DNA of 64,000 bases, from positions 1 to 64,000 of the forward strand of contig CANRJA010000006.1 in the NCBI GenBank assembly GCA_947630825.1, given 5' to 3'. Shown here piece after piece: positions 9,698 through 18,293 of the stretch. The position numbers were made by a program, and so were the translations under genes. The first letter of the stretch is position 1; the number at the start of each line of letters is the position of its first letter. The notes beneath the pieces are model-generated. The model was not told the DNA's origin. It searched no databases and saw only the letters and a list, made by a program, of their open reading frames with translations. Source of the DNA: an uncultured Clostridia bacterium (GTDB lineage Bacteria; Bacillota; Clostridia; Oscillospirales; Ruminococcaceae).

Positions 9698-9725
9698 ATT
9701 TTACCATAATACAAATTTTTGTCAA
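9698..9725 (-). promoter_or_regulatory. Promoter for the AbrB-like gene
   Basis: On the minus strand: TTGACA (complement of 9720-9725), 16-bp spacer, TAAAAT (complement of 9698-9703). Confidence 0.7.
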
Positions 9726-9771
9726 GCTAGATTGCAAAATTGATTATAAGTATTAACAAGGGGTACATTTT

Positions 9772-10362
9772 ATGTCTACAATTATTACAATCATTACTAG
9801 TATATCCATAATACTAGGATTTTATAATAATAAATTATATAATATAACAAATTCTGTTATGGATAATACTGATAAAACAATACAGTTTATACTAACAATA
9901 GCCGGTACAATGGCACTTTGGGGCGGTCTTATGAACATTGTGAAGGAATCAAAACTTGATGAAAAAATCTCATCTTTGCTAAAACCTTTTTTAAAATTGA
10001 TATTTTCAAAGCTTAACCTTTGCGGTGAAGCCTACAAAGCAATAACGCTCAACGTAACTGCGAACCTTCTGGGGCTTGGAAATGCTGCCACCCCTTTAGG
10101 GATTGACGCTATGAAAAAACTCAAAAAAGAAGAAAATATCAAAAATTCTCCGTCAAAAAATATGGCTCTGTTCACTCTTCTTAACACGGCTTCAATACAG
10201 CTTATACCATCAACAGTTGCCGCAATTCGTTACTCTAACGGCTCAAAAAGTCCTATGGATATACTTCCGGCGGTATTGATCTCATCATTTGTAACCCTTA
10301 TTTGCGCCGTTATTCTTATAAAAACAACATGGAGAATTGAAAAGAGAAATACTAATGCCTGA
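9772..10362 (+). CDS. spmA: Spore maturation protein A
   Basis: A 196-aa polytopic membrane protein of the SpmA family (nucleoside-recognition/Gate domain). It has several hydrophobic segments and the family motifs GTMALWGGLMNIVKES, NLLGLGNAATPLGIDAM and LNTASIQLIPSTVAAIR. In Bacillus, SpmA and SpmB are needed for full spore core dehydration. RBS AAGGGG precedes the ATG. The gene overlaps spmB by eight bases, so the two are translationally coupled. Confidence 0.93.
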   Translation: MSTIITIITSISIILGFYNNKLYNITNSVMDNTDKTIQFILTIAGTMALWGGLMNIVKESKLDEKISSLLKPFLKLIFSKLNLCGEAYKAITLNVTANLLGLGNAATPLGIDAMKKLKKEENIKNSPSKNMALFTLLNTASIQLIPSTVAAIRYSNGSKSPMDILPAVLISSFVTLICAVILIKTTWRIEKRNTNA

Positions 10363-10894
10363 ATTTTTGTCAAACTGCAAATTCTCAGATTTGATAATAC
10401 CGCTGATAATATCGTCCATACTTGTCTACGGTCACATAAAGAAAGTCAACATTGTGGACGCTTTTATTAAAGGCGCTATAGACAATCTAAAAACGGCTGT
10501 AGAGATATTCCCGTCAATTCTGCTGCTAATGGTTTCTATAGGAATGTTCAGAGCGTCGGGCGGTATAGACCTTATAACCAAGCTAATATCACCCGTAACG
10601 TCATTTCTAGGCTTTCCAAAAGAATGTATTCCGCTGGCAATATTGCGTCCACTGTCGGGCAGCGGAGCTTTAAGCGTGTTTGATTCAATACTTTCAGAAA
10701 ACTCTCCGGACAGCTTTGCCGGACGTGTAGCAAGCGTTTTAATGGGTTCAACAGAAACGACATTCTACACTCTTTCGGTGTATTATTCTGCCTGCAAGGT
10801 AAAGCCTACAAAAAGAGTCATACTTTATTGCCTGTTTGCAGATTTAGTAGGATTTATTATGAGTTCTCTCACTGTTAGTATTATATACCATTAA
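10355..10894 (+). CDS. spmB: Spore maturation protein B
   Basis: A 179-aa membrane protein of the SpmB family, partner of SpmA. It has the family motifs FPSILLLMVSIGMFRASGGID, PLAILRPLSGSGAL and MGSTETTFYTLSVYYSA. The ATG at 10355 is preferred over an upstream in-frame TTG (10337); the resulting overlap with the spmA stop is typical for this pair. Confidence 0.93.
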   Translation: MPEFLSNCKFSDLIIPLIISSILVYGHIKKVNIVDAFIKGAIDNLKTAVEIFPSILLLMVSIGMFRASGGIDLITKLISPVTSFLGFPKECIPLAILRPLSGSGALSVFDSILSENSPDSFAGRVASVLMGSTETTFYTLSVYYSACKVKPTKRVILYCLFADLVGFIMSSLTVSIIYH

Positions 10895-10986
10895 GTAGAA
10901 AAATACAAGTAATTTATTTATCAATTGAGTTTTTATCAAGGCAATTTTTAACATATTTTAAAGCAATTTGTCAAAGGAGAATTTAT

Positions 10987-12681
10987 TTGAAAAAACAAGG
11001 CTTTTTGATGGGTTCATTTATACTTGGAACAACTATGCTGATAACAAAGGCTTTGGGGCTGATATTTAGAATTCCCCTTACAAATATTTTAGGCGGAACC
11101 GGTATGGGATACTACTCATCTGCCTATACCGTCTTTATGCCGCTGTATGCTATCGCCGCAAGCGGTATACCGTCAGCTATGTCTATGGTCGTAGCTGAAA
11201 GCTATGCGTTTGAACGGTACAAAAACATAAAACGCATAAAGCACGTTTCTCTTATAGGTTTTTCATTTATTTCTCTGTTGGCTACACTTTTTATGATTTT
11301 TCTCTCCTACCCTATTTCCAAATACATATCAGGAGACAGCAAATCGTACTTATGCGTTATCGCCATTGCCCCAACTATTCTGGCAGGAAGCGTTATGTCT
11401 GTTTACAGAGGATATTATGAGGGATTGCGAAATATGCTGCCCACCGCGATTTCAGAAATAATAGAGTCGTTGTTAAGAGTAGTTTTAGGGCTTGGAGGAG
11501 CTTATCTTGCTATTTACCTTGCAAACAGAGGCTTTGAAAAACACGGTACTGTTTTCGGTCAGGCAATAAGCAATTCTGATGACATTTTAAATGCCGCCAC
11601 TCCCTATATCTCAGCGTTTTCACTTCTAGGCGTCACTCTTTCAACAATTATTGCCGCAATTTACTGTGTGCTTCGTTCAAAAATTTCAGGCGACGGCATT
11701 ACAAGACAAATGATAGCAAGCGACGTTGTAACAGACAGAATGAGAACGATATTCAAATCGGTATTTATGCTCGCATTGCCAATAGCAGTAAGCTCTGTTA
11801 TAACAACGGTAATATCCATGATCGACCTTGCAACCATTCCTCCTATAATCAAGTCGCTTTATGATAGAAACAGCAGTATCGGCTTGTTTAAGGTAATAGG
11901 CAATAAAATAGATGCACCAGACATTCCTAACTTTGTTTATGGCTCGTTCGTAGGTCTTGCGCTTACTATATTCGGTCTTATTCCGTCTCTTACAAGTATA
12001 TTCGGTAAAAGCTCATTTGCAAACGTAGCAGCCTGCTACTCAAAGAAAAATATGAACGCTCTTGCTAAAAGTGCGAATGCGGCTCTATTTTCAACTAACT
12101 TTATTGCCATGCCCTGCGCTTTAGGTATTATGATATTAAGCAAACCTATACTGTCTCTTTTTTTCAGAACCAGACCTCTGGAGGTTTCCATATCGGTTAA
12201 ACCTCTTATGTACCTTTGTATAGGTATGATCTTTATTTCAATAACAGTAACTACATTTTCACTTCTTCAAGCTGTGGGTAATGTTAAAGCTCCTCTGAAA
12301 ATACTTGCAGTAGGTTTGATAATCAAGCTTGGCTTAAATATTTCACTTATGAACATACAGATACTAAACATAAGCGGCGCCGCAATATCAACAAGCGTAA
12401 GCTATATGTTTATAGGCATATGCGCCGTACTCACTTTTGTAAAACACACAAATGTAAAAATTGATTTGATTACAACAACTTTAAAGCCACTGTTTGCCGG
12501 AATTTTGTCGTCAATTGTAATACTATTCAGCTTCATTTTTGTAAATGAAAACCATAATCAGCTTATTTCTTTGGCATTTTCTATAATAATTGGTGGCATT
12601 ATGTACATTTTATTTATGTGTTTATTGTCTGTTTTCAACAAAAATACTATAAAAAGCCTGTTTTTTAATACAAATATTTAA
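10987..12681 (+). CDS. Polysaccharide/lipid flippase of the MOP superfamily (SpoVB/MurJ-like)
   Basis: A 564-aa integral membrane protein with about 14 predicted helices. The N-terminus (SFILGTTMLITKALGLIFRI, then GYYSSAYTVFMPLYAIAASG) is typical of SpoVB-type exporters, which move undecaprenyl-linked precursors across the membrane for spore cortex or wall synthesis. The TTG start at 10987 has AAAGGAG upstream. Its place after spmA-spmB supports a sporulation role, but other wall-glycan flippases of this superfamily look alike. Confidence 0.85.
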   Translation: MKKQGFLMGSFILGTTMLITKALGLIFRIPLTNILGGTGMGYYSSAYTVFMPLYAIAASGIPSAMSMVVAESYAFERYKNIKRIKHVSLIGFSFISLLATLFMIFLSYPISKYISGDSKSYLCVIAIAPTILAGSVMSVYRGYYEGLRNMLPTAISEIIESLLRVVLGLGGAYLAIYLANRGFEKHGTVFGQAISNSDDILNAATPYISAFSLLGVTLSTIIAAIYCVLRSKISGDGITRQMIASDVVTDRMRTIFKSVFMLALPIAVSSVITTVISMIDLATIPPIIKSLYDRNSSIGLFKVIGNKIDAPDIPNFVYGSFVGLALTIFGLIPSLTSIFGKSSFANVAACYSKKNMNALAKSANAALFSTNFIAMPCALGIMILSKPILSLFFRTRPLEVSISVKPLMYLCIGMIFISITVTTFSLLQAVGNVKAPLKILAVGLIIKLGLNISLMNIQILNISGAAISTSVSYMFIGICAVLTFVKHTNVKIDLITTTLKPLFAGILSSIVILFSFIFVNENHNQLISLAFSIIIGGIMYILFMCLLSVFNKNTIKSLFFNTNI

Positions 12682-12688
12682 AAAGCAC

Positions 12689-12717
12689 TTGAAATTAAAT
12701 TAAAATTGGAGTATTAT
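12689..12717 (+). promoter_or_regulatory. Possible promoter for mazG
   Basis: TTGAAA (12689-12694), 17-bp spacer, TATTAT (12712-12717). A small hairpin (GCAGT/ACTGC) lies downstream in the leader before mazG. Confidence 0.45.
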
Positions 12718-12835
12718 TATATAGGACTTTTTTATTTTGTAAGTATCGCAGTCGGCATACTGCAACAATCTGCGTGTTGCTTAAGCAAATATTGCATAAA
12801 TATAAAAGTTAAAACCTTTCGGAGTTGTTTTATTA

Positions 12836-13633
12836 ATGGTTGATTTCAATTTTAAAGACAGATATAATATTGACGACTTAATTGAAATCGTACGACTTCT
12901 GAGAAGTGAAAACGGCTGCCCGTGGGATAAAGAGCAAACTCATAAATCTATTCGTATGGATATTCTTGAAGAGGTTTATGAGGTTATAGAAGCTATTGAC
13001 TTCGACAGCGAGGAAATGCTGAGAGAAGAACTTGGCGATGTTCTTTTGCAGGTTGTGTTTCATTCTCAGATTGAAACCGAAAAAAACTCATTTAATTTTT
13101 CGGATGTAACTAATGATATTTGCAATAAGTTGATTGTCCGCCATCCTCATGTTTTCGGAGAGGTTTCTGTTGAAAGCTCGGAAGATGTTTTAAAAAACTG
13201 GGATAGTATTAAGAAAGAGACAAAAGGACAAAAAACTTTTACCGACACACTGAAAAGTGTTCCTCGTGTATTCCCTTCCCTATTAAGGGCCGGCAAGCTC
13301 GGAAAGAGAGCCTCAAGAGCTAATTTGGATTTTAAGGACGCTGACAGCGCATTTCAATCTCTTAAAGATGAGGTAGAAGAACTGTCAGAGGCTATTAAAT
13401 CCGACAGCACAGAACTTATTTCTGAAGAACTGGGAGATGTATTATTTTCAACTGTCAATGTAGCGAGAAAGCTTAACCTTAACGCTGAAGAGCTTTTGAC
13501 CAGAGCAAACGAAAAGTTTATTTCTCGTTTTGAAAAGGTTGAGCAAATGGCTGTTGACAATAACGAAAATATGCAGGATCTATCGCCGAAAAAATTGGAC
13601 AAGTACTGGAACAAAGTAAAGGCAGACAAATAA
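12836..13633 (+). CDS. mazG: Nucleoside triphosphate pyrophosphohydrolase
   Basis: A 265-aa MazG with two tandem MazG domains. The first carries LRSENGCPWDKEQTHKSIR and EELGDVLLQVVFHS, the second EELSEAI and EELGDVLFSTVNVARKLN; the EExxE/ExxD helices bind metal. It hydrolyses (d)NTPs to monophosphates and pyrophosphate, a house-cleaning role. RBS CGGAG lies upstream. It precedes hup and rqcP, a frequent clostridial order. Confidence 0.95.
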   Translation: MVDFNFKDRYNIDDLIEIVRLLRSENGCPWDKEQTHKSIRMDILEEVYEVIEAIDFDSEEMLREELGDVLLQVVFHSQIETEKNSFNFSDVTNDICNKLIVRHPHVFGEVSVESSEDVLKNWDSIKKETKGQKTFTDTLKSVPRVFPSLLRAGKLGKRASRANLDFKDADSAFQSLKDEVEELSEAIKSDSTELISEELGDVLFSTVNVARKLNLNAEELLTRANEKFISRFEKVEQMAVDNNENMQDLSPKKLDKYWNKVKADK

Positions 13634-13691
13634 TGATTTTGGCTAAAAGAAATTTAATAAATTTCTTTGCAAAGGCTTAACCGAAAATCAT
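13633..13691 (+). repeat. Nested hairpin between mazG and hup
   Basis: Outer arms ATGATTTT (13633-13640) and AAAATCAT (13684-13691) enclose a perfect inner stem AAAGAAATTT (13646-13655) and AAATTTCTTT (13659-13668). A second small stem, TTTGGC/GCCAAA (13716-13732), lies just before the hup RBS. Confidence 0.6.
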
Positions 13692-13752
13692 TAAACTCGG
13701 TAAGCAAATAAAATATTTGGCTTTATGCCAAAAATTTGGGAGGAAAATTAAA

Positions 13753-14028
13753 ATGACAAAGACTGAGCTTGTAAGCCTTATCGCTGATAAGGGAGACTAC
13801 TCAAAAAAAGATGCTGAAAAAGCATTGGCAACAGTTATTGATGCTATCACCACATCACTTAAAAAGGGTGAAAAAATTTCTCTTGTAGGTTTCGGCACCT
13901 TTGAGGTTCGCGACAGAGCTGCTAAAACTGCTATCAATCCTATGACAAAGGAGAAGATCAATGTTCCTGCTAAGAAGGTTCCTGCTTTCAAGGCTGGAAA
14001 GGCTCTTAAGGATGCAGTTGCAAAGTAA
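13753..14028 (+). CDS. hup: HU-type histone-like DNA-binding protein
   Basis: A 91-aa nucleoid protein of the HU family. It has MTKTELVSLIADKGDYSKKDAEKAL-type helices, the beta-arm signature GFGTFEVRDRAAKTAINPMT and the C-terminal FKAGKALKDAV. It bends DNA as a dimer. The start at 13753 follows GGGAGG. Confidence 0.96.
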   Translation: MTKTELVSLIADKGDYSKKDAEKALATVIDAITTSLKKGEKISLVGFGTFEVRDRAAKTAINPMTKEKINVPAKKVPAFKAGKALKDAVAK

Positions 14029-14041
14029 TTACAATATAATT

Positions 14042-14068
14042 GCCTGTCAGTTATCTGGCAGGCTTTTA
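14042..14068 (+). terminator. Terminator after hup
   Basis: A 9-bp stem GCCTGTCAG/CTGGCAGGC (one G-T pair) with a 4-base loop, then TTTT. Confidence 0.85.
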
Positions 14069-14120
14069 ATTTTGATATAACAACTTATTAAATTTAAACA
14101 CAGTAAGGAACGGTGATTAT

Positions 14121-14363
14121 ATGAGACTGGATAAGTACCTCAAAATAACAAGAATTATAAAAAGGCGTACCGTTGCAAACGAGGCTTGTGACGCAGGAAA
14201 GATATCGGTCAATGACAAAATCGCCCGTGCGTCGTATGACGTTAAGGTGGGCGATATAATAGAAATTAATATGGGGCAAAAGCCGCTGAAAGTTAAAGTA
14301 TTAAGCATAAGCGACTATGTTAAAAAAGACGAAGCCGCCAATTATTATCAAGTTATTGAATAG
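14121..14363 (+). CDS. rqcP: S4-domain RNA-binding protein RqcP (YabO/Hsp15-like)
   Basis: An 80-aa single S4 domain protein (MRLDKYLKITRIIKRRTVAN, GKISVNDKIARASYDVKVGD). Family members bind stalled 50S subunits and assist RqcH in C-terminal Ala tailing during ribosome quality control. RBS GGAACGGTG precedes the ATG. The MazG-HU-RqcP order is conserved in many Firmicutes. Confidence 0.92.
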   Translation: MRLDKYLKITRIIKRRTVANEACDAGKISVNDKIARASYDVKVGDIIEINMGQKPLKVKVLSISDYVKKDEAANYYQVIE

Positions 14364-14385
14364 CTTTTAAAATTATAAAAATACA

Positions 14386-14426
14386 AAAGCCTGCCGAATT
14401 AAACCTACCGACAGGCTTTATTTTTA
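14386..14426. terminator. Bidirectional terminator between rqcP and the lipoprotein gene
   Basis: AAAGCCTGCCG (14386-14396) pairs with CGACAGGCTTT (14409-14419) with one wobble pair. T runs on both strands serve the converging genes. Confidence 0.82.
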
Positions 14427-14427
14427 T

Positions 14428-16098
14428 CTACATTTGAATATCATCAGCATCAATCTCAAAGTCGTCTATATCAATCTGCGACATAAAGGCTTTGTAATCT
14501 TCTTCGCCGAGATCTTTCTTCAGTTTATCGTAATCAAAAGTTCCGTCTTCTTTATAATAATCCTCAAGCATTATTGCATCTTCGTCAGAAGCATCTGCTT
14601 CATCACCAAACGCTTTTGTTTCATCTGCAATAAGACCTTCGCTTAATGATGATAACGCCGCTGTTAAATCATCTCCAAGCGCTTTCTGAATATTAGCCAT
14701 AAACTTGTCGAGCTTCATTGAGGACTGGTATTTCTCTATCTCATCCATTGTGTATATTGTTCCGCTCGGTATAGAAACATCTGATGCATTTGTAATCTCA
14801 CTTAACAATGTGATTTTCGCATACTGCGTATCATTTACTGAAATATTGATCTCAGAATTCTGTTTGCTTTCTTCTGCTTTATATACAACATCTAATTTTG
14901 CTGTATCGTCACCAAGCTTAGCTGCAAGCTTAACATCTCCGTTTGCCAATCCGTTTTCCTTGTCGGTAATTTCAAAATCCTCAATATTCAATAGAAATGA
15001 TACGTCTTGTGTATCTTCATCAGCGACAGTGATGTTTGATTCACAGTCAATGTCAAGCTTTTTGCCGTCCTTAACTGCAGTAAACGAATAACTTACTCCC
15101 TCGCCCTCAACGCCTATAGCATAAGCGTCATTCTCATCTACGCATACCATTGTAGCGTCATTCAGCTTGATTCCAACTACATCATCGTCATCGTAAATCA
15201 AACTTATTTCTGCTTTTTCTATCTGAGAAACATCTTCAATCAGTGCATTTTTCGCTTCATCTATTTTTGCAGCATAATCATCCTCAGTTAACCCAAGAGC
15301 AGAACCTAAAATATCAACTGCCAGCTTCTTTACATCTTCATCGCTTTTTAGCTTTTCAAAAACAGCTTCTATTATATTTTTAATATTATCAGATGTCAGC
15401 GTATATGTTCTCTGCTTATATGAGTATTCAACCTCGCTGACTTTGCCGTTAAAATCATCTTTCTCAGACTCATCAGGAAGTTTATCAGTTATAACCTTGA
15501 CATAATCGTCTAAAATCTTCTCATATTTATCAACCTTTATAGTAGAAAGATTTTTAATTGACGATAAAGCCGACAAAGCTGAAATTCCTGTGACAGACTT
15601 TAAATCAGTTGTCTCTGCTGGTAATAGCTGACTTTTAAGGTCTTTAAAATCATCTGAAGACACACTTAAATATGCGTCTGACAGTTCAGGTACTTTTAAG
15701 TATACCTTTTTAGCCTCATTATCATACACACCATTCAATGAAGCAAGATTATTTCCGTCATATGTAATAGATATATCAGTTCCTGCTTTTGCTCCCTTTA
15801 GCTTAGTTTCAGATGTCAGCGACAAAGGCTTGACCTCTGCACCTAAAGCGTCTGTAACGCCTTTTCCAAACTCAATTGTCGCATTGATTTTTGAAGCAGT
15901 ATCAGCCTCGCCCGAAAACACACCGGAAAATGAGTTTGAATTGAAAGCCGTGTCAAATACATCTGCTAGCATTTCCTTAACGGATAACGATTCGGCCTCA
16001 TTTTTATTCTTTTCCCCACAGGCTGTGAAAACAGCTATTGACATTGCTCCTGCAAGCATAATAGCCGTTGCTTTTTTGAGTTTACCTTTTATTTTCAT
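14428..16098 (-). CDS. Large secreted lipoprotein of unknown function
   Basis: A 556-aa protein with a lipoprotein signal peptide: basic KIKGKLKK, a hydrophobic stretch, then the lipobox VFTAC with Cys27 as the lipidated residue. The mature part is rich in Asp, Glu, Lys and Ser, has a repeating beta pattern and ends in an acidic tail. No family was recognised; the layout recalls large clostridial DUF-type lipoproteins. The start at 16098 (ATG) is preferred over TTG at 16101 because GGAGG is well spaced. It is transcribed alone from a consensus promoter. Confidence 0.82.
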   Translation of the reverse strand: MKIKGKLKKATAIMLAGAMSIAVFTACGEKNKNEAESLSVKEMLADVFDTAFNSNSFSGVFSGEADTASKINATIEFGKGVTDALGAEVKPLSLTSETKLKGAKAGTDISITYDGNNLASLNGVYDNEAKKVYLKVPELSDAYLSVSSDDFKDLKSQLLPAETTDLKSVTGISALSALSSIKNLSTIKVDKYEKILDDYVKVITDKLPDESEKDDFNGKVSEVEYSYKQRTYTLTSDNIKNIIEAVFEKLKSDEDVKKLAVDILGSALGLTEDDYAAKIDEAKNALIEDVSQIEKAEISLIYDDDDVVGIKLNDATMVCVDENDAYAIGVEGEGVSYSFTAVKDGKKLDIDCESNITVADEDTQDVSFLLNIEDFEITDKENGLANGDVKLAAKLGDDTAKLDVVYKAEESKQNSEINISVNDTQYAKITLLSEITNASDVSIPSGTIYTMDEIEKYQSSMKLDKFMANIQKALGDDLTAALSSLSEGLIADETKAFGDEADASDEDAIMLEDYYKEDGTFDYDKLKKDLGEEDYKAFMSQIDIDDFEIDADDIQM

Positions 16099-16139
16099 CA
16101 AATGACCTCCATAACAAAATTGTAATAAATTTATAATTA

Positions 16140-16168
16140 ATTATATCAACCTACAGACAAATTGTCAA
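16140..16168 (-). promoter_or_regulatory. Consensus promoter for the lipoprotein gene
   Basis: On the minus strand: TTGACA (complement of 16163-16168), 17-bp spacer, TATAAT (complement of 16140-16145). Both hexamers are perfect, implying strong expression. Confidence 0.85.
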
Positions 16169-16251
16169 TGGCAATCAAGTGAAAACAAAATGCTAATTAT
16201 AACATAATTTAACATATTTTGATTCAATCAAAAAATATTTACATTTTATGA

Positions 16252-16473
16252 TTACTCTTTGTTTTCCGCATCATCTTCAGTATCAAAAAGATAATTTGCG
16301 TCAACTTTATATAGTTTTATCAATGCTTTAATTGTTTTAATATTAGGACTTATATCTCCATTTTCATATTTTGATATATTACTTCTGGATATCTCTAATT
16401 CAAATGATACTTGCTCCTGAGTAAGTCCAGCCTTTTTTCTTGCTTGTTTAAGTCTGTTTGCAAATTGATCCAT
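16252..16473 (-). CDS. XRE-family HTH regulator
   Basis: A 73-aa single-domain repressor of the Cro/CI type (residues 5-60: RLKQARKKAGLTQEQVSFEL, then ISRSNISKYENGDISP). It has a short acidic tail. It is divergent from the XRE gene at 16643, and two matching operator palindromes lie between them. Confidence 0.9.
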   Translation of the reverse strand: MDQFANRLKQARKKAGLTQEQVSFELEISRSNISKYENGDISPNIKTIKALIKLYKVDANYLFDTEDDAENKE

Positions 16474-16520
16474 TAAATCACGTCCTTTGTTCTACTTTAT
16501 CATATTTTCACAAAAATGTC

Positions 16521-16597
16521 TGTTCTAATTTGGAACATTAGCTAATAGATTTTATATTATTTTTATGCTAAAATAAATAATGTTCTTAAACTGAACA
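16521..16597. promoter_or_regulatory. Paired operators TGTTC-N7-GAACA between two divergent XRE genes
   Basis: Two 17-bp palindromes with identical arms: 16521-16537 and 16581-16597, exactly 60 bp apart. Each lies beside a -10-like sequence for one or both flanking genes (TATGAT on the minus strand; TATGCT/TAAGAT on the plus strand). Another TGTTC half-site is near 16489. This is the pattern expected for autoregulation by one or both XRE proteins. Confidence 0.72.
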
Positions 16598-16642
16598 TTT
16601 TTAATTTAAAATATGCTAAGATAAAATAAAGGATGTGATAAA

Positions 16643-16873
16643 ATGTATACCTATTTAAAAAGATTAAAAGAGTTAAGAAAAGAATCAGGGCTGTCTCAGC
16701 AACAAGTAGCAGAAATTTTGCATGTAACACAAAGCACTTACTCAAAATACGAGAGCGGAATGAGTTTAATAAAAGTTGACCAAGTAATAAAATTAGCTGA
16801 ATTTTATGATGTTTGTATGGATTACATAGGCGGTTTTACAGATAAAAAAGGTAATTTTATTAATGAAAATTAG
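16643..16873 (+). CDS. XRE-family HTH regulator
   Basis: A 76-aa protein with an N-terminal HTH (YLKRLKELRKESGLSQQQVA, VTQSTYSKYESG) and a C-terminal segment (FYDVCMDYIGGFTDKKG) typical of phage-type repressors. It resembles the XRE protein at 51052 along its length (same KRLKELRKE...GLSQ start and DYIxGxTD motif). RBS AAGGATGTG. Divergent partner of the gene at 16252. Confidence 0.9.
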   Translation: MYTYLKRLKELRKESGLSQQQVAEILHVTQSTYSKYESGMSLIKVDQVIKLAEFYDVCMDYIGGFTDKKGNFINEN

Positions 16874-16883
16874 CTCTAATAAA

Positions 16884-16914
16884 AAAGAAGCAAGAGAAAA
16901 TAATCTCTTACTTC
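16884..16914. repeat. Hairpin made from an AAGCAAGAGA-type repeat
   Basis: GAAGCAAGAGA pairs with TCTCTTACTTC (one mismatch) just after the XRE gene. It may act as a weak terminator. The same AAGCAAGAGG-type words recur at 20350-20390, 34840-34915 and 51437-51465. Confidence 0.45.
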
Positions 16915-16972
16915 TAATCCTATTGCTTGTGATTATATATGTTTCATATGATAATTTACCAAGAGCGGCACT

Positions 16973-17005
16973 GGATGCAACGTCACCATTGCTCGCCGGT
17001 CACCC
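16973..17005. repeat. GC-rich palindromic repeat at the korC 3' end
   Basis: Read on the minus strand, the korC stop codon TGA (17000-17002) is followed at once by CCGGCGAGC. This runs into a 26-bp word (16973-16998) whose near-identical copy is at about 34691-34716. Confidence 0.6.
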
Positions 17006-17530
17006 CTGCTGTCCAAGCTGTATTGCTTTCATATTAACATCAATCAGGTGCGCCTTCTTAGGCGGAATTGCCTTTTCAAATGCTTTATGCAAAGTGTCTA
17101 GCGATATTATGCCTGTCTCCTTAATGAACTTTCCAAGCAGTATAATATTTGCCATTCCTGACATTTCGTTTTCCTCTGCAAGCTGAGAGGCAGGTAGGTA
17201 AAAGCACTCTATGTCGTCCCTGTCTGATTTTTTATCAATCATTGTACTGTCAATAAAAACCTTTCCGCCAGGCTGAACGCTTCCTATAAACTTGTCAAAA
17301 GACGGCGTGTTCATAGCGATAAGATAATTAGGCTCTAAAACAAGCGGTGAACCGATAGGTTCGTCTGAAATGCAAACGCTGCAGTTTGCAGTGCCTCCTC
17401 TCATCTCAGGTCCGTATGACGGCAGCCATGAGATTTCCTTGCTGTCCATAAGTCCGCCGTATGCAAGTATCTTTCCGGCAAACAAAATTCCCTGCCCGCC
17501 AAAGCCTGCTAAAATTATTTCGTTTAACAT
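17000..17530 (-). CDS. korC: 2-oxoacid:ferredoxin oxidoreductase, gamma subunit
   Basis: A 176-aa gamma subunit (MLNEIILAGFGGQGILFAGK, LPSYGPEMRGGTANCSVCIS, GMANIILLGKF). Together with the alpha, beta and delta subunits it oxidatively decarboxylates a 2-oxoacid to acyl-CoA while reducing ferredoxin. The start at 17530 has the RBS GGAGGAG; the longer frame would run into korB. The start lies one base after the korB stop, indicating coupling. 2-Oxoglutarate and branched 2-oxoacids cannot be told apart from the sequence alone. Confidence 0.93.
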   Translation of the reverse strand: MLNEIILAGFGGQGILFAGKILAYGGLMDSKEISWLPSYGPEMRGGTANCSVCISDEPIGSPLVLEPNYLIAMNTPSFDKFIGSVQPGGKVFIDSTMIDKKSDRDDIECFYLPASQLAEENEMSGMANIILLGKFIKETGIISLDTLHKAFEKAIPPKKAHLIDVNMKAIQLGQQG

Positions 17531-17531
17531 C

Positions 17532-18293
17532 TTACTCCTCCTCCTTTGGATTTTTAGCATCGCAGTCTTTAAAAACTCCCAGAGGATAGTAAGGAATCAT
17601 ATCAGTTCTCAGTCTCTCCAAAGCCTCAACAGGAGAAAGCCCCCAGTTTGTAGGACAGGTGGAAAGCACTTCAACGATCGAGAAGCCCTTTTCGTCTCTC
17701 TCATTTTCAAAGGCTTTTCTTATAGCCTTTTTAGCCTCGTTAATGTGAGGTACACTGTCAACGGCAACTCTCTGTGCAAGAGCCGTTCCAGAAAGAGTCG
17801 AAAGCATCTCGCAGACCCTTATAGGATAACCCTGAACCTTTGGATCACGTCCGAAAGGAGTTGTCTGAGTTACCTGTCCAGGCAGAGTTGTAGGCGCCAT
17901 TTGACCGCCCGTCATTCCGTAGGTGGTGTTGTTTACAAAAATAACAACTATGTTCTCCCCTCTTGTTGCGGCGTGAACAGTCTCAGCCGTACCGATAGCA
18001 GCCAAGTCGCCGTCGCCCTGATATGTAAACACCATAAGGTCGGGTCTTGCTCTCTTAACCCCCGTCGCAGTAGCAGGAGCCCTGCCGTGAGCCGCCTCTA
18101 TCATATCACAGTTAAAATAATCATATGCCATAACCGAACAACCAACAGGACATATACCAACAGTATTTCCCTCAATGCCCATTTCGTCAATTACCTCGCA
18201 GACAAGTCTGTGGATAATTCCATGAGTACAGCCCGGGCAATAGTGCAGATTAACATCGCAAAGCGCATGAGGTTTTTCAAATACAACTGCCAT
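17532..18293 (-). CDS. korB: 2-oxoacid:ferredoxin oxidoreductase, beta (thiamine-diphosphate-binding) subunit
   Basis: A 253-aa beta subunit. It has the CPGCTHGI cysteine motif near residue 20, GICPVGCSVMAYDYF, and the thiamine-diphosphate/Mg motif GDGDLAAIG...NNTTYGMTGGQMAPTT. Its ATG shares one base with the korA stop codon (TAATG). Annotations of similar proteins split between KorB and VorA, so the substrate is open. Confidence 0.93.
   Translation of the reverse strand: MAVVFEKPHALCDVNLHYCPGCTHGIIHRLVCEVIDEMGIEGNTVGICPVGCSVMAYDYFNCDMIEAAHGRAPATATGVKRARPDLMVFTYQGDGDLAAIGTAETVHAATRGENIVVIFVNNTTYGMTGGQMAPTTLPGQVTQTTPFGRDPKVQGYPIRVCEMLSTLSGTALAQRVAVDSVPHINEAKKAIRKAFENERDEKGFSIVEVLSTCPTNWGLSPVEALERLRTDMIPYYPLGVFKDCDAKNPKEEE

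Noticed and set aside
12740-12790. tRNA-like or riboswitch-like fold before mazG
   Set aside because: Only short unrelated stems; no cloverleaf, anticodon arm or known aptamer motif.
16863-17186. A 107-codon open frame with a hydrophobic start after the XRE gene
   Set aside because: Most of it is the complement of korC and it runs through a repeat hairpin; no RBS.
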